A stretch of 13,246 nucleotides of DNA from Clostridia bacterium (GTDB taxonomy: Bacteria; Bacillota; Clostridia; Oscillospirales; Ruminococcaceae), in contig JAGKVC010000091.1 of the NCBI GenBank assembly GCA_021152595.1, forward strand, positions 1-13,246, in the 5' to 3' direction. Of the stretch, positions 11,187-13,246 are shown piece by piece (the stretch's first letter is position 1; each line of letters starts with the position of its first letter). The notes below the pieces were generated by a model. That model was not told where the DNA came from. It searched no databases and saw only the letters and a list, made by a program, of their open reading frames with translations. The position numbers were made by a program, and so were the translations under genes.

Positions 11187-13246
11187 ATGCCGGATCAAAC
11201 CGAAAAACATCTGACAGGAAAAATCAAAGCATCAAAAAAGCAGGTCTGGAAGCGCGGCTATCGCTCCAAGGGACCGTCTACCAGCATGAAGGTCCGGACG
11301 AATGTCGTCATTCAGACGATTGTTCTGCTCGCTGCGGCAGGTCTGATCGCAAACCTTGCGAAGATCATGCTGGTGGAGCATGATAAATATACGGATATGG
11401 CAAATTCCCGTCAGTTCGGAACGATCACGCTTCCGGCTGCGCGCGGCACGATCTATGACGCGAATGAAGCGGTCGTTGCACAGAGCGCGACGGTCTATAA
11501 AATCTTCCTCGATCCGGGACTGTTCAAAAAGGAAATGAAGCTTGTCGAAGAGCGCAATGCCGAGCTTGAGGATGCGGCAAAGAAAAAACAGGATGAGGGC
11601 GGCAGCGCGAAGGCGGATGTCGTCGATCCGGCTGTGATCCGCGGGCAGCTTGTCACATTTCTTGCGGAGATCCTCGAGGAGCCGGAATCCCAGATTGATG
11701 AGGCGTTTGACAAGGACAGCAACTATGTTGTCCTAAAAAAACAGGTGGAAAAGAGCCGCGCCGACCGCATCATCGAGTATATCGGTGATATCCGCGTACC
11801 GGGCAGTGCGAGAAAGATTGCGATCTCGTCGATCAGCCGCCAGTCCGATACCAAGCGGTATTATCCGCAGAATGAGCTTGCGGCTTCCGTCATCGGCTTC
11901 ACGAACAATGACGGCCACGGCTTCTACGGCATCGAGAAATATTACGACGAGTATCTTTCCGGCGTGGACGGACGCAATGTCACGGCGCGCGATGCAAACG
12001 GAAACGATATGCCCTACCGTTATTCCAAGACCTATCCGGCGCAGGACGGCGACGATGTCTATCTCACGATCGACATGACGCTGCAAACCTATCTGGAAAG
12101 CGCACTGACCGAAATGGTCAGTCAGTTTCAGGTTGCGGAGCGCGGCTGCGGCGTGATGCTCAATGCAAAGACCGGCGCGGTGCTTGCAATGGCGAGCGTC
12201 GGCGGTTTTGATGCGAATGAGCCCTATGAGATCTATGACAAGGCGATCGCTTCCGAGATCCGCAAGATCCGCAATGACGAGGAAAAGTCAGAAGCGCTCA
12301 AAGCGGCGCGGGAGCGGCAGTGGCGCAACAAATGCATCACTGAAACCTATATTCCCGGTTCTGTTTTCAAGGTCTTTACCGCGAGCGCAGGCCTCGAAGA
12401 AAATGTAATCGACTATAACAATTACAGCTATACCTGTACCGGCTCCATTATTCCGTATGAAGGCGAGCCGCCGATCAACTGCACCGGCATTCACGGTACG
12501 CAGAGATTTGAGGAAATTCTGAAAAACTCCTGCAACCCGGCGTTTATCTCGATCGGTCAGACGCTCGGCAGAACCATGTTCTGTCAGTATTTCCGTTCAT
12601 TCGGTCTTGAGGAGCGAACCGGCATCGACCTGCCGTATGAGACAAAGTCTATTTCCAATCTGGATTCCATGGGACCTGTTGACCTTGCGGCGAGTTCCTA
12701 CGGTCAGCGAAACTCCCTGACACCGATTGAAATGGTCACGGGCTATGCCGCGGTCGTCAACGGTGGCTACCTGCTGGAACCGTATGTGGTCAGCAAGGTC
12801 GTCGATCAGGCAGGAAATGTTGTACTTTCCCATGACAAAACCGTGCGCCGTCAGGTGATCTCCGAGGAGACCTCGGCGGAAATGCGCCGCGCACTGCAAT
12901 TTGTTGTTGACGGCAACCACGGCGGCAATGCTTACATCAAGGGCTATAAGATCGGCGGTAAATCCGGTACATCCCAGAAGCTGCAGGGCATGATCAGTGC
13001 GGCGGATGCGGAGTATGTTGCTTCGTACTGCTGCTTTGCACCGGCGGATGATCCGGAGATCGTGCTGCTGATCATGGCAGATGAACCGAACAAGAACATC
13101 ACCTATTACGGCGCTACGGTCGTCGTGCCGTATTCGCGCCGCGTACTCGAAAAGGCGCTGCCGTATCTCGGCATCTATCCGGAATATTCCGCGGAGGAGG
13201 AAGCGCACAAGGACGTCAGCGTTCCGCTTCTGATTGACACGCCGAC
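11187..13246 (+). CDS. Class B penicillin-binding protein (FtsI/SpoVD/PBP2B type), 3' end beyond window
   Basis: This is a D,D-transpeptidase that cross-links peptidoglycan, most likely at the septum. ATG 11187 follows AAAGGGG by about 9 nt, and 686 codons are visible with no stop. Residues 1-40 form a basic cytoplasmic tail and 41-60 a membrane helix. The dimerisation domain begins with ARGTIYD (85-91). The transpeptidase motifs are complete: SVFK (392-395, catalytic Ser392), SCN (448-450) and KSGT (592-595), with SSYGQRNSLTP at 503-513. A charged insert of about 30 residues (about 347-378) precedes WRNK and the active-site serine, and another charged stretch lies at about 115-145. PASTA domains, if any, would lie beyond the edge. 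Cell-division FtsI and sporulation SpoVD cannot be told apart from this part. Confidence 0.95.
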   Translation, partial: MPDQTEKHLTGKIKASKKQVWKRGYRSKGPSTSMKVRTNVVIQTIVLLAAAGLIANLAKIMLVEHDKYTDMANSRQFGTITLPAARGTIYDANEAVVAQSATVYKIFLDPGLFKKEMKLVEERNAELEDAAKKKQDEGGSAKADVVDPAVIRGQLVTFLAEILEEPESQIDEAFDKDSNYVVLKKQVEKSRADRIIEYIGDIRVPGSARKIAISSISRQSDTKRYYPQNELAASVIGFTNNDGHGFYGIEKYYDEYLSGVDGRNVTARDANGNDMPYRYSKTYPAQDGDDVYLTIDMTLQTYLESALTEMVSQFQVAERGCGVMLNAKTGAVLAMASVGGFDANEPYEIYDKAIASEIRKIRNDEEKSEALKAARERQWRNKCITETYIPGSVFKVFTASAGLEENVIDYNNYSYTCTGSIIPYEGEPPINCTGIHGTQRFEEILKNSCNPAFISIGQTLGRTMFCQYFRSFGLEERTGIDLPYETKSISNLDSMGPVDLAASSYGQRNSLTPIEMVTGYAAVVNGGYLLEPYVVSKVVDQAGNVVLSHDKTVRRQVISEETSAEMRRALQFVVDGNHGGNAYIKGYKIGGKSGTSQKLQGMISAADAEYVASYCCFAPADDPEIVLLIMADEPNKNITYYGATVVVPYSRRVLEKALPYLGIYPEYSAEEEAHKDVSVPLLIDTP

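Overview
The window looks like chromosomal DNA of a low-GC-phylum (Firmicutes/Bacillota) anaerobe, most likely Clostridia of the Ruminococcus/Oscillospirales type. The evidence is a pyrH-frr-uppS-cdsA-dxr-rseP cluster, a dcw cluster starting mraZ-rsmH-ftsL-PBP, strong AGGAGG-type ribosome binding sites, textbook sigma-A promoters and moderately GC-rich codon use. This taxonomic guess is inference; no rRNA or other marker is present.

Layout. Positions 1-6846 are all minus strand and form one probable operon read leftwards from a strong promoter at 6883-6911: pyrH (UMP kinase), frr (ribosome recycling factor), uppS (undecaprenyl diphosphate synthase), cdsA (CDP-diglyceride synthase), dxr (first committed MEP-pathway enzyme), rseP (site-2 intramembrane protease), then two unrecognised membrane proteins that are paralogues of each other. 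The last one runs off the left edge. Positions 6912-7925 are a noncoding divergent spacer with two tandem ~156-bp repeats and a family of short GC palindromes. Positions 7926-13246 are plus strand: a consensus promoter, an unusually long (~280 nt) structured leader, mraZ, rsmH, an FtsL-like protein with a very long N-terminal tail, a 400-bp palindrome-rich gap ending in a strong intrinsic terminator, and a class B penicillin-binding protein that runs off the right edge.

How the genes fit together. The left operon makes the isoprenoid precursor (Dxr), the C55 lipid carrier (UppS), CDP-diacylglycerol for membrane lipids (CdsA) and UMP for nucleotide-sugar supply (PyrH). The right operon controls and carries out septal wall synthesis (MraZ, RsmH, FtsL-like, PBP). 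The divergent spacer therefore separates carrier and lipid supply from septal wall assembly.

Most interesting signals. (1) The mraZ leader has a long three-segment hairpin directly followed by a second hairpin that pairs the mraZ Shine-Dalgarno and ends at the base before the AUG. It looks like a cis-regulatory RNA that I cannot assign to a known class. (2) An intrinsic terminator lies within the dcw cluster just upstream of the PBP gene, after a palindrome-rich stretch that may encode a 70-residue peptide or a structured RNA. (3) Two spaced palindromes of the form ACGANTCGT sit between pyrH and frr. (4) Two approximate direct repeats sit at the start of the mraZ transcript. (5) The left-edge gene loses resemblance to its paralogue near its end, and another frame there looks more protein-like.
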